The position numbers were made by a program, and so were the translations under genes. A stretch of 8,390 bases of DNA from Prevotellaceae bacterium (lineage in GTDB: Bacteria; Bacteroidota; Bacteroidia; Bacteroidales; UBA932). Of the stretch, positions 1-6,273 are shown piece by piece; positions within the stretch are counted from its first letter, which is position 1, and each line of letters starts with the position of its first letter. The notes below the pieces were generated by a model. The model was not told where the DNA came from. It searched no databases and saw only the letters and a program-made list of their open reading frames with translations. The stretch covers positions 1-8,390 of the forward strand of contig JAITHX010000174.1 in the NCBI GenBank assembly GCA_031279735.1, read 5' to 3'.

Positions 1-365
1 ACGCCGTAAGCCACCACCACCACCTCGTCTATCAGTTCGGCTTCTTCCGCCAGCGTCACATCGACGACAGTGCGCGAGCCGACCGCGACCTCCTGCGAGG
101 CATATCCCATGAGCGAGAAAAGGAGTGTCGCGTTGTTGTCGGGGACATTGATGGAATAAGTTCCGTCGGCTCCGGTGAGCGCGCCGACATTCGTGCCCTT
201 CACAACAACGTTTGCGCCCGACAGAGTACCCTCCGAATCGGACACGCTTCCGGTCACAGTGTGCTGAGCGAGCAGCCCGCACGTGCCGGCAAGAAAAATA
301 ACGGCGGAGAAGATCATCTTCCGCAGATATTTGGAATGATTTTTATTTAATGTTTTAATATCCAT
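1..365 (-). CDS. SusC/RagA-type TonB-linked outer membrane receptor, N-terminal part (runs off left edge)
   Basis: The visible 121 codons give a typical SusC/RagA N-terminus; proteins of this family usually exceed 900 residues and import glycans or peptides across the outer membrane together with a SusD lipoprotein. Residues 1-34 are a signal peptide: a basic n-region (KNHSKYLRK), a hydrophobic stretch (MIFSAVIFLAG), and a cleavage region at LLAQ. Residues 37-105 form a carboxypeptidase-D regulatory-like beta domain (VTGSVSD, GANVVVKGTNVGALTGADG, YSINVP, LLFSLMGYASQEV). This is followed by the acidic linker and the DEVVVVAYG segment that precedes the plug domain. The ATG at 365 is preferred over Met17 because only the longer form has a charged n-region. 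The plug and barrel lie outside the window, so substrate cannot be inferred. The gene has a long repeat-rich upstream region and no adjacent gene to explain its control. Confidence 0.93.
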   Translation of the reverse strand, partial: MDIKTLNKNHSKYLRKMIFSAVIFLAGTCGLLAQHTVTGSVSDSEGTLSGANVVVKGTNVGALTGADGTYSINVPDNNATLLFSLMGYASQEVAVGSRTVVDVTLAEEAELIDEVVVVAYG

Positions 366-427
366 AATTTGTATTTCTTGTTTCAAATTAATTTTAAAGT
401 CTATGTTTATTGATTTAATTGTTTTGC

Positions 428-451
428 CGGCGAACCTCTTCCGATTCGCCG
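428..451. repeat. 7-bp inverted repeat upstream of the susC-like gene
   Basis: CGGCGAA (428-434) is the exact reverse complement of TTCGCCG (445-451), with a 10-base loop. It lies 63 bases upstream of the susC-like start codon and, if transcribed, would form a hairpin in the 5' leader of that mRNA. It is not followed by a T-run in either direction, so a terminator role is not supported. Confidence 0.4.
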
Positions 452-715
452 CACATCGGCACGCAGCCGGAAAGCATGGTATGCGGGGTTCTTTATTTAA
501 TCATAGGCAGACGGGTTTTGAGCGTTGAACAATGGATATATATAATAGGTATATATAGGTATATGCAAGTATGGACGCGCATCCTCCGAATCGTTTGAAA
601 TGGAGCGGGAGCGCGCGCCGCCTCCCTCCGCATATAATCGCGAAGGTGTCGGGGTATATGAATTTCGGGTTTTTTTGTTATGGGAATACGGGGCTGAGCC
701 TCGTAACTTATTGAG

Positions 716-775
<60 letters not shown>

Positions 776-885
776 AAATGCGATGCGGCATCATCGTATC
801 CGATGCGGGTTCAGTTTGTCGATAAGATAATAAAGCCGTCATAACACACTATTTACGTTTACATTTACATTTTATTACACGGCGG

Positions 886-915
886 CAAATGTAACGATAT
901 TTTTAATATCGCAAT
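886..915 (-). promoter_or_regulatory. Weak candidate minus-strand promoter
   Basis: Read on the minus strand, TACATTTG (plus 886-893) matches the Bacteroidota -7 pattern TAnnTTTG, with an ATTG (plus 912-915) 18 bases upstream as a poor -33 box. The spacer overlaps the hairpin at 895-911. If used, transcription would run through the TC tract into the susC-like gene with a leader of roughly 500 bases. The match is short enough to occur by chance. Confidence 0.2.
895..911. repeat. AT-rich 7-bp hairpin
   Basis: CGATATT (895-901) and AATATCG (905-911) are perfect complements around a TTT loop. It is short and AT-rich with no T-run next to it. It could be an operator-like dyad or chance. Confidence 0.4.
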
Positions 916-978
916 GTTTTCGGGATCATAAAAAGTGTTATATTTTTTAATGCGCTGAGGATATGGGGGCTTATTATA

Positions 979-1026
979 GGGTATGGGGTATTATAGGGTA
1001 TGGGGTATAGGGTATGGGGTATAGGG
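979..1026 (+). repeat. GGG/GGGG array with G-quadruplex potential
   Basis: Seven G-runs occur in 48 bases: GGG at 979-981, GGGG at 985-988, GGG at 996-998, GGGG at 1002-1005, GGG at 1010-1012, GGGG at 1016-1019 and GGG at 1024-1026. The spacers are TAT, TATTATA or TATA. They come from an imperfect tandem repeat of the kind TATAGGGTATGGGG. The spacing satisfies the usual four-G-tract rule (loops of 1-7) several times over. The last G-run is also the outer edge of the 15-bp inverted repeat that follows. Confidence 0.85.
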
Positions 1027-1085
1027 TGCTTCGCCTGACGAGAGGGATTCTATTGCCGTCTTCCCTGCCATCAGGCGAAGCACCC
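1024..1085. repeat. 15-bp perfect inverted repeat with 32-base loop
   Basis: GGGTGCTTCGCCTGA (1024-1038) is the exact reverse complement of TCAGGCGAAGCACCC (1071-1085). The loop has further weak pairing potential (AGGGA near 1043 with TCCCT near 1062). No transposase gene or flanking duplication is visible. It could be a small mobile-element remnant, a transcript hairpin or a recombination product. Confidence 0.85.
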
Positions 1086-1111
1086 CATACATGGGCTGTC
1101 CAAAATTCGGG

Positions 1112-1187
1112 GTTTGTCGATTTCGGTCGATTTCTGTCGACAGAAATCGACCGAACCCGACAGCCCCCCCGACAGAACCCGACAAAC
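1112..1187. repeat. GTCGAC-centred palindrome cluster, copy 1
   Basis: The core is a perfect 34-bp palindrome at 1122-1155; its left half is TTCGGTCGATTTCTGTC, centred on GTCGAC. Outside it GTTTGTCG (1112-1119) is mirrored by CGACAAAC (1180-1187), with further CGACAG and CCGAACCCGACA segments between. The same words recur at 1835-1920, so this is a dispersed repeat family and not a chance dyad. It resembles REP/BIME-type intergenic repeats in organisation; I do not recognise a named family. Confidence 0.85.
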
Positions 1188-1270
1188 TCCGGAAGTTTCG
1201 CAAACCGCATTGCGGCATTTTTCGGAAGCTAGGCGTGGCGGGAGACTTCGGGAAATAAGGGCTTCTTCCT

Positions 1271-1288
1271 ATACATATATATATGTAT
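1271..1288. repeat. 18-bp AT palindrome
   Basis: ATACATATATATATGTAT is a perfect 18-bp palindrome in an otherwise mixed-composition stretch. It may simply be low-complexity sequence. Confidence 0.5.
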
Positions 1289-1413
1289 TGAAAGTTGAAA
1301 ATGGAAAAATACAGCGAGAACCAGTCGCCGCCGACAGTCGCCGCCCATCGTTCACGACGACTCGGCAAGCCGTTCGCAAGGACTCAGCGTAGCCGATCAC
1401 AAACAACAGGGAC

Positions 1414-1620
1414 TCAGCATCACCGGTGACGAGGATATAGCATCGCCGGCGATGCTGACCTAGCATCGCCGGCGAGGCTGAGTCAGCGTTGCCGGCGATG
1501 CTGACTCAGCATCACCGGCAATGCTATATCAGCCTCGCCGGCGATGCTAAATCCTCGTCACCGGCAACGATGAGTCCTCGTCTCCGGCGACGATGAGTCC
1601 TCGTCTCCGGCAACGGGCGT
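1414..1620. repeat. Nine-unit tandem array of dyad-symmetric 23-bp elements
   Basis: The central CCGG of successive units falls at 1423, 1446, 1469, 1492, 1515, 1538, 1561, 1584 and 1607, exactly 23 bases apart without exception. The best unit contains the perfect 18-bp palindrome AGCATCGCCGGCGATGCT (1439-1456). Units 1-6 have mostly GCATC/GATGC-type arms; units 7-9 have CTCGTC with a matching GACGA-type right arm. The arms therefore change together while the dyad is largely kept, with a few mismatches at inner positions. There is no spacer between units, so this is not a CRISPR array. The period is not a multiple of three, which argues against protein coding. Possible roles are an array of operator sites, a string of hairpins in RNA, or a structural locus. 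Confidence 0.93.
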
Positions 1621-1622
1621 GA

Positions 1623-1653
1623 CAGGCAAGGGCGGGGGCAAGCCCCGCCCCTG
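1623..1653. repeat. GC-rich hairpin
   Basis: GGGCGGGG (1630-1637) pairs with CCCCGCCC (1643-1650) around a GCAAG loop, with possible extension by CAGG (1623-1626) and CCTG (1650-1653). It directly follows the 23-bp array. No T-run follows on either strand, so an intrinsic terminator is only a weak possibility. Confidence 0.7.
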
Positions 1654-1674
1654 CATCGCGCGACGCAGGCTGGG

Positions 1675-1716
1675 TTAATGGAAGCTCGTTTCACTCCCGA
1701 AAAGCCCTTCCATTAA
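1675..1716. repeat. 10-bp inverted repeat around a 22-base loop
   Basis: TTAATGGAAG (1675-1684) and CTTCCATTAA (1707-1716) are perfect reverse complements. No coding sequence or target-site duplication is visible. It could be an operator or the edges of a very small element. Confidence 0.6.
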
Positions 1717-1834
1717 GGTGATGCGTTGGAAATAAATCAATCCGGAACGAAGATATTTATGATTGACACGGGATTTCGGACAGCCGTGTACGGGGGGGAT
1801 TGATGCGGGGAGGGTGCTGGAGGGGTGTCGGGGT

Positions 1835-1920
1835 TTTGTCGGTTTCAGTCGACCGAAATCGACAGAAATCGACAGAAATCGACTTCTGTCGACTTCTGTC
1901 GACCGAAGTCAACCGAACCC
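1835..1920. repeat. GTCGAC palindrome cluster, copy 2, with period-10 units
   Basis: The segment starts with GGGGTTTTGTCGGTTTCAGTCG, close to the left flank of copy 1 (GGGGTTTGTCGATTTCGGTCG), and ends with CCGAACCCG as copy 1 does. Between them is a 10-base-period run: two AGAAATCGAC units followed by two TTCTGTCGAC units in the inverted sense. It ends seven bases before the stop codon of the minus-strand DUF6377-like gene, so it would form the hairpin-rich 3' end of that transcript and may protect or end it. Confidence 0.85.
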
Positions 1921-1926
1921 GCACAA

Positions 1927-3582
1927 CTACCGTCCTATCGTTTTTATTGCTGCTGCGAAAATGTCTTTTGGGACGGCGAGTTTGTTTCGTATTTTCAGCT
2001 TATAGTTATAAACGGTTTGCGGGGTATAGTGCAGAAACTTGGCGATTTTACCGTTGTCGGCAATGCCGAGCCGGATGAGGGCGAACACGCGCAGTTCCGG
2101 AGTGAGCGCGTTGCTTGCTTTCGGGAGGATTTGACCGGCGTGGTTGAGGAGAGAATTAAAGTCGCCGATAAAGTTCGGGTAGATTTTGAGGAAGACGGAA
2201 TCGAAGTAGGCGAGGAATTCTTTCAGTTCTTCGCTCGTTAGGGGGAGTGCGGTGGTTTTTTCGACGTCGTCGACTCGATTCAGTTTCATATTGCGGTTGA
2301 TGTCGTGGCGGTATTTTTCGAGTTTGTCGATATACACCGAGCAGAGATTGAAAGCCGAGCAGATGTATTCGTCCTTGATGGCGTTTGTGTCGGTGAGTTT
2401 TCGGTTCAGTTCTGCCAGGTTTTTGTTTGTCAGCATCGTGTCGTCGTACATTTCTTTGAGCGCTTTTTCGGCTGCGGATAGTTTTCCGTACTGTCGGCGA
2501 ATGTAGAAGAGGCTTGCCGCCAGAACGAGGGAGAGGATGGAGACGAGAATGGCGAATTTAAGCAGCTTTTCTTTTTCGAGTTTCATTTTTCTGTCGCGGG
2601 CGGCGGCGATTAGGGGGAGGACGGTCGATATTTCCATGATTCTGAATCGGGAGCCGCAGAGGGAAGCGTCCTCCATCGCGCATTTAATGTAGCTGTATGC
2701 TCTGTCGATGTCGCCTTCGTCGTGGAGTGCGGCGGCGAGTTCGGTCAGAGCGGCGCAATCACCGACGCCTCTTTTCAAATCGGAGAGGGCGGAGAGGGCG
2801 AGGAAGCGCTTTTGTTCCGTTCGGTTGCCCGCTGCCGCATAAATTCGCGATAGTTCGCGGGCGATAGCGGCGAAATGCTGTTCGTCGCCGCCGTGTTTCG
2901 CCAAGCAGCGCTGCATGAGGTTCAGAGCTTCGCCGTGTTCGCCGGCTCTGCGCAGGGCGGCGGATTCGACGATACGGCAAGCTGCCGATTCGAGTTCGGC
3001 GATTTGCGGGGTTTGCAGGGTTTGAAGAGTTTGAAGAGTTTGAAGAGTTTGAAGAACGGAGTCGCCGTATCGAGCGGTCAGACTGTCGCAGCGTCTCCTT
3101 TCCTCCGGCGCCGGCAAATTTTCCGACATCAGGGCGTAGAGCGAATGGCGAATCAGGCAGTAATGGAGCAGGGCGGCGGAATCCAAATCCCGCTTGTCGA
3201 TCCGGTCGGCGATGCGTAGCGCCTCGCCGTACATTCCCGCGAGGCCGAATATTTCCGCCCTGTTCATTTCGGCACGGCCGACGTAGAGACGGTTGTTCAG
3301 CTGTCGGGCGGCGTCGAGAGCGGCGGCGGCGGCGTCGAGAGCGGCGGCGACGTCGCAAGCTCGGCACTCGCGGTAGAGTTCATCGCACAGGCGGTATTTC
3401 GATTCGAGGTTTTCGGCATCGTTCAGCATCGAGTTCAGTTCGGCTATGCGCGGATTCTTTGCCGGGGCGGCGGATTTTCTGTTTCGGACAGCGCTGTCGA
3501 GCGCAGTCAGCAGAGAATCGGGCGAAGCGCAGGCGGCATATCCGCGAATGAGGAAAAGGACTAAAAATATCAGTTTGCACAT
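1927..3582 (-). CDS. Membrane-anchored helical-repeat regulator with DUF6377-like C-terminus
   Basis: The 551-residue product has a signal peptide (residues 1-19, cleavage after ACA), then about 310 residues of mostly helical, Ala-rich TPR-like repeats expected outside the cytoplasm. One transmembrane helix follows (about 341-361, FAILVSILSLVLAASLFYI), then a coiled coil (362-402), and a C-terminal domain (about 400-551) like the DUF6377 proteins of Bacteroidales, with the KDEYICSAFNLCSVYIDKLE-type motif. The last part has a helix-turn-helix character (LGIADNGKIAKFLHYTPQTVYNYKLKIRNKL, 505-535) resembling a LuxR-type DNA-binding end. This topology suggests a one-component sensor that links a periplasmic signal to transcription; the signal and targets are unknown. 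Residues 177-191 are five LQT repeats encoded by a 9-bp tandem repeat inserted in the helical region. A well-formed promoter lies upstream at 3611-3641. Confidence 0.85.
   Translation of the reverse strand: MCKLIFLVLFLIRGYAACASPDSLLTALDSAVRNRKSAAPAKNPRIAELNSMLNDAENLESKYRLCDELYRECRACDVAAALDAAAAALDAARQLNNRLYVGRAEMNRAEIFGLAGMYGEALRIADRIDKRDLDSAALLHYCLIRHSLYALMSENLPAPEERRRCDSLTARYGDSVLQTLQTLQTLQTLQTPQIAELESAACRIVESAALRRAGEHGEALNLMQRCLAKHGGDEQHFAAIARELSRIYAAAGNRTEQKRFLALSALSDLKRGVGDCAALTELAAALHDEGDIDRAYSYIKCAMEDASLCGSRFRIMEISTVLPLIAAARDRKMKLEKEKLLKFAILVSILSLVLAASLFYIRRQYGKLSAAEKALKEMYDDTMLTNKNLAELNRKLTDTNAIKDEYICSAFNLCSVYIDKLEKYRHDINRNMKLNRVDDVEKTTALPLTSEELKEFLAYFDSVFLKIYPNFIGDFNSLLNHAGQILPKASNALTPELRVFALIRLGIADNGKIAKFLHYTPQTVYNYKLKIRNKLAVPKDIFAAAIKTIGR
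3010..3054 (-). repeat. In-gene 9-bp tandem repeat encoding (LQT)5
   Basis: On the plus strand the unit is TTTGAAGAG, perfect at 3021-3047 with diverged copies on each side. It encodes five consecutive Leu-Gln-Thr tripeptides in the TPR-like region. Because the unit is a multiple of three, copy-number changes would lengthen or shorten the protein without shifting the frame. Confidence 0.9.
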
Positions 3583-3610
3583 TATCTCCCGTCGTTTAAA
3601 TTTTGAAGTG

Positions 3611-3641
3611 CAAACTTACATCAATTTCGCCGTACTGCAAA
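3611..3641 (-). promoter_or_regulatory. Bacteroidota-type promoter for the DUF6377-like gene
   Basis: Read on the minus strand, TTTG (plus 3638-3641) is followed by 19 bases and then TAAGTTTG (plus 3611-3618), a full match to TTTG-N19-21-TAnnTTTG. It is 28 bases upstream of the start codon at 3582, giving a leader of about 20 bases. A GGGAG lies just before the ATG. Confidence 0.7.
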
Positions 3642-3651
3642 AGCGGAACGT

Positions 3652-3684
3652 ATTGCGAAAATGTCGCGAAAATGTATAATTTTG
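3652..3684 (+). promoter_or_regulatory. Candidate promoter for the X1-methyltransferase-X2 unit
   Basis: TAATTTTG (3677-3684) matches the TAnnTTTG -7 box, with ATTG (3652-3655) 21 bases upstream as an imperfect -33 box. It points toward the gene at 3766 and would give a leader of about 75 bases. It sits back-to-back with the minus-strand promoter at 3611-3641, so the two genes are divergently transcribed from a 183-base region. Confidence 0.5.
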
Positions 3685-3765
3685 CGAGACGAATTTCAGT
3701 AGTGCCGCAAAGGGATATTCATTGATTTCGATAAACGTATATACACAAAGGGAAAAATAAATTGT

Positions 3766-5292
3766 ATGTCTAAGTCCAGGAAAAGTAAAAAAACGCGGGT
3801 GGCTATTCTGCCGGAAAATTACATTAGGAAACGATCGCGGAACATACCCGTCGAAAAGTGTATAATCAACAAGGATTGGCGCAAATACGGAAGGGCAAAC
3901 ATCATCGTCACCCGACGTCACCCGAACGGGAATGTCAGCTTTTGCGGATATCTGGTGGACAAGTGCTGTCTGGGCGTGAAGGACACATTGTTCGTTTACA
4001 ATATGCCGCAGAACGAATTCGACGACTATCTCGCGGAATGTCACTATATGTACACCCTCGAGGAAGTATCCTACGACCTCGTTCACAACATAATTTTCGC
4101 GGCGGCGGAATATGCCGAGGATTACGGTTTCAAGCCCCACAAGAATTTCACTTCCATTACAAAGCATTTTCTGGAGGAGGACGATGAAAACGTTCCGTTT
4201 ATCGACATTCGCTGCGGAGGGGCAAAGGGGCGTCCTCTGTATTTCAACGACGGCGACGAAACGCCCGCTCAGGCTGAAAAGATCATACAGCAGCTTAAAA
4301 AAACGGCGGGAGAAGGCAACTTCGATGTGGGTCCGAGCATGGAAATGCCCGATATTCGCACGCCCGACGAAATGAAAAGAAACGAAAAGGAAGAAAAGAA
4401 ATTTTATGAGGATTACAGCAAAAAACTCGCGAAGGCGAGCGCCAGAACCCTCGACAAAGAAACCTCTTCCGTTTTCACTCTATACCTGAACAACAGGCGC
4501 GACGAAATAGGCAGCGATGCCGAAACCATGAGAAAGGCGGAGATTCTGGCGGAGTTCTGGCGCGAAAGAGACGGCATGTGCGACCGCTATACGCAGAATG
4601 AATATCTCAAGCAGATGAATGAAATCTTCGCGCCCGTCAAAACGGAGAGAACCGACAATGTGCCTAATTCGCTCTTTCCAACCTTCTCGATAGGCGGAGA
4701 AGGGCTGGAATACGACTTCATGCGCGCGTTTCTGATGATCAGCGTCAGCGGCAACCATGCCGAAAATGCGGAGAAACAAATCGGCAAGTTCGAAAGAAAC
4801 TCCGGCGAGTGCGGAGCTTCGGTCTATCTGAAAAGTCTGTTCAACCGGCAGTTCCATATCAACGCATACCCCGACATGGAACGGCAGCTCGACCGGTTTA
4901 AGGATTACTTCCTCATAAAAATGCAGCGAACGGCAGAACAGCTGATCTCCGCAAACAGAAACGAAATGCGGACGCAGCTGCTGAGCCTGGTCGAAGGCAA
5001 AACGATTACAAAGTTCGAGTACTTGCAGTTCATTATGTGCTACATGGATAATGTATTCGACTATATGAACAACGAAACCGAACATCTGATAGAAAAAATC
5101 CTCGCCCTGATCGCGTTTCTCGAAAACTATCACAGAATTCATGCCGATTTCCCATCCAAGTCGCTGATTGCCGCCGCGAAAACACGATTGCTGGAAGCTA
5201 CGATCATCAGGGTTGTGATTAAAAGGTATCCGCCGCCGCCGCCGAAACAGCCGAAACAGCCGAAACAGCCGAAGAAAGGACGAAGGAGATGA
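3766..5292 (+). CDS. Uncharacterised protein X1, 508 aa, paralogue of the protein at 6274-7761
   Basis: I do not recognise a functional family; it resembles widespread Bacteroidota hypothetical proteins. No signal peptide or membrane helix is visible, so it is probably cytoplasmic. Residues 1-185 are the best conserved half relative to X2, including SRNIP..KC.INK.W (24-38), RRH..GNV.FC.Y.VD..CLGVKDT (50-74), HNIIFAA.EYAE.YGF.PH (107-125), FLEED..NVP (135-144) and the KTAG.GNF block near 179-186. Cys32, Cys60, Cys68, Cys150 and His52 are shared by both paralogues. Residues about 205-235 are Lys/Glu-rich, and the remainder is mostly helical. The tail (489-508) is five prolines, three KQP-type repeats and a KKGRRR end, absent from X2. 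The start follows an AT-rich leader with AAAGGG 13 bases upstream. The stop is four bases before the methyltransferase start. Confidence 0.92.
   Translation: MSKSRKSKKTRVAILPENYIRKRSRNIPVEKCIINKDWRKYGRANIIVTRRHPNGNVSFCGYLVDKCCLGVKDTLFVYNMPQNEFDDYLAECHYMYTLEEVSYDLVHNIIFAAAEYAEDYGFKPHKNFTSITKHFLEEDDENVPFIDIRCGGAKGRPLYFNDGDETPAQAEKIIQQLKKTAGEGNFDVGPSMEMPDIRTPDEMKRNEKEEKKFYEDYSKKLAKASARTLDKETSSVFTLYLNNRRDEIGSDAETMRKAEILAEFWRERDGMCDRYTQNEYLKQMNEIFAPVKTERTDNVPNSLFPTFSIGGEGLEYDFMRAFLMISVSGNHAENAEKQIGKFERNSGECGASVYLKSLFNRQFHINAYPDMERQLDRFKDYFLIKMQRTAEQLISANRNEMRTQLLSLVEGKTITKFEYLQFIMCYMDNVFDYMNNETEHLIEKILALIAFLENYHRIHADFPSKSLIAAAKTRLLEATIIRVVIKRYPPPPPKQPKQPKQPKKGRRR
5230..5277 (+). repeat. CCG run and 9-bp tandem repeat at the 3' end of X1
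   Basis: Five CCG units (5230-5244) run into three CCGAAACAG units (5242-5268) and a partial copy CCGAAGAAA (5269-5277). They encode five prolines and then PKQ repeats. All units are multiples of three, so slippage changes tail length without a frameshift. Confidence 0.9.
5283..5288 (+). promoter_or_regulatory. Strong ribosome binding site inside the end of X1
   Basis: AAGGAG lies within the last codons of X1, eight bases before the methyltransferase ATG at 5297. A clear Shine-Dalgarno sequence is unusual for Bacteroidota. Its place over the X1 stop suggests coupled translation of the two genes, and it supports the ATG at 5297 over the later in-frame ATG at 5321. Confidence 0.7.
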
Positions 5293-5296
5293 TTCC

Positions 5297-6238
5297 ATGA
5301 CAGTTGAAAAAAGTACTGACATGAAAGTAATCGTGCCGCCAATCAAAAGTCAGGGAATAAAAACCAAACTTGTCCCATGGATTAGGGAAGTTGCGCCGAA
5401 GGTAAAAGGACGGTGGATTGAACCGTTTTTGGGGACTGGCGTTGTGGCGTTCAATTCGGGATACAAAAAGGCGATATTGAACGACACCAACCCGCACATA
5501 ATCAATTTTTACAAATCGGTGCAGACGCATTTGATTACCGTTCCGCTGATGCGCCGGTATCTCGAAAAGGAGGGGAAATTGTTGCGGGAGGCGGAAAACA
5601 ACGGCTACGATCATTACCTGGCCGTCCGTTCCCGATTCAACAGCGGCGAATATTCGCCCTTCGACTTTATTTTTCTTTCGCGCGCGGGCTTTAACGGAAT
5701 GATGCGTTTTGGCGGCAAGGGCAACTGGAACATACCGTTCTGCAAAAAGCCCGACCGTTTTGCACAGGCATACATTACAAAAATTGTCAATCAATTAAAT
5801 GCAGTGTCGCAAATAGTGCAGCCCGAACCCGACTGGCAGTTTTTCAACAAATCATTTGTCGAAATTATCCCTCTGGCAACGGAGGACGATATTATCTATT
5901 GCGATCCGCCATACTTCGGGCGGCACGCGGATTACTATAACGGCTGGACGGAGAAGGATGAGGCGAATCTGTTTCTTTTGCTAAGCGAAACAAAAGCCAA
6001 ATTCGTGCTTTCAACATGGCATCACAATTACTGGCGCGAAAATGAAATGATCAAAAAGTATTGGAACGGATTCAACGTTCTTACTAAAGATCATTTTTAT
6101 CATAACGGAGGAAACATGGAAAACCGCCGCGAAGTGGTCGAAGCGCTTGTTTGCAACTTCGACACAAACGGTTTTGCCCGGCATAATCACGGCGCGAAAG
6201 AGAAATCGCAATGTTTGCAGCTGAAACTGAAAATATGA
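5297..6238 (+). CDS. D12/alpha-class DNA N6-adenine methyltransferase
   Basis: The 313-residue product transfers a methyl group from S-adenosylmethionine to N6 of adenine in DNA. The motif order is that of the Dam/D12 (alpha) class: motif X near PPIKSQGIKTKLVPWI (14-29), the SAM-binding motif I EPFLGTGVVAFN (42-53), FNGMMRFGGKGNWNIPF (132-148) matching the class-specific N-x-x-x-R-x-x-x-x-G-x-x-N-x-P-F block, and catalytic motif IV DPPY (203-206). All key residues are present and the length is usual for the class, so it is probably active. The target sequence cannot be read directly; GATC is common in this class but others occur. It sits between two paralogous unknown proteins, 4 bases after one and 35 before the other, as in a restriction-modification operon. 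No recognisable endonuclease motif is seen in either neighbour, so it may equally be an orphan enzyme. Confidence 0.95.
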   Translation: MTVEKSTDMKVIVPPIKSQGIKTKLVPWIREVAPKVKGRWIEPFLGTGVVAFNSGYKKAILNDTNPHIINFYKSVQTHLITVPLMRRYLEKEGKLLREAENNGYDHYLAVRSRFNSGEYSPFDFIFLSRAGFNGMMRFGGKGNWNIPFCKKPDRFAQAYITKIVNQLNAVSQIVQPEPDWQFFNKSFVEIIPLATEDDIIYCDPPYFGRHADYYNGWTEKDEANLFLLLSETKAKFVLSTWHHNYWRENEMIKKYWNGFNVLTKDHFYHNGGNMENRREVVEALVCNFDTNGFARHNHGAKEKSQCLQLKLKI

Positions 6239-6273
6239 CAAAATATATAATCAACATATAGAAGATAAATTTT

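Noticed and set aside
1024..1085. Complete MITE or integron attC site
   Set aside because: The inverted repeat is perfect, but there is no target duplication, no conserved attC core and no integrase or transposase in the window.
974..1466. Overlapping open frames on both strands over the G-run array and the first palindrome cluster
   Set aside because: Their translations are repeat-derived (PYTPYPI, SVDRNR, STEIDR types), they overlap each other in several frames, and the DNA is explained by palindromes and tandem repeats.
1414..1620. Possible CRISPR array
   Set aside because: The 23-bp units are directly contiguous with no unique spacers, the units themselves vary, and no cas gene is near.
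1623..1653. Intrinsic terminator for the minus-strand DUF6377-like gene
   Set aside because: The stem is strong but lies about 275 bases beyond the stop codon and has no T-run on the minus strand.
1763..2241. Plus-strand open frames up to 138 codons
   Set aside because: They read the GTCGA repeats and then run antisense into the end of the well-supported DUF6377-like gene.
2759..3367. 202-codon minus-strand frame rich in Arg and Ser
   Set aside because: It is a shifted-frame shadow of the 551-residue gene; the composition is typical of a GC-rich wrong frame.
3616..4167. 183-codon minus-strand frame opposite the X1 start
   Set aside because: It is antisense to the conserved N-terminus of X1. 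A similar antisense frame lies opposite X2 at 6187-6648, as expected from shared coding sequence on the other strand.
4480..5794. Long minus-strand frames of 288 and 191 codons opposite X1 and the methyltransferase
   Set aside because: They lie antisense to genes with clear homology or paralogy support and contain shadows of the CCG and CCGAAACAG repeats (LFRLFRLF, SAVSAVSA).
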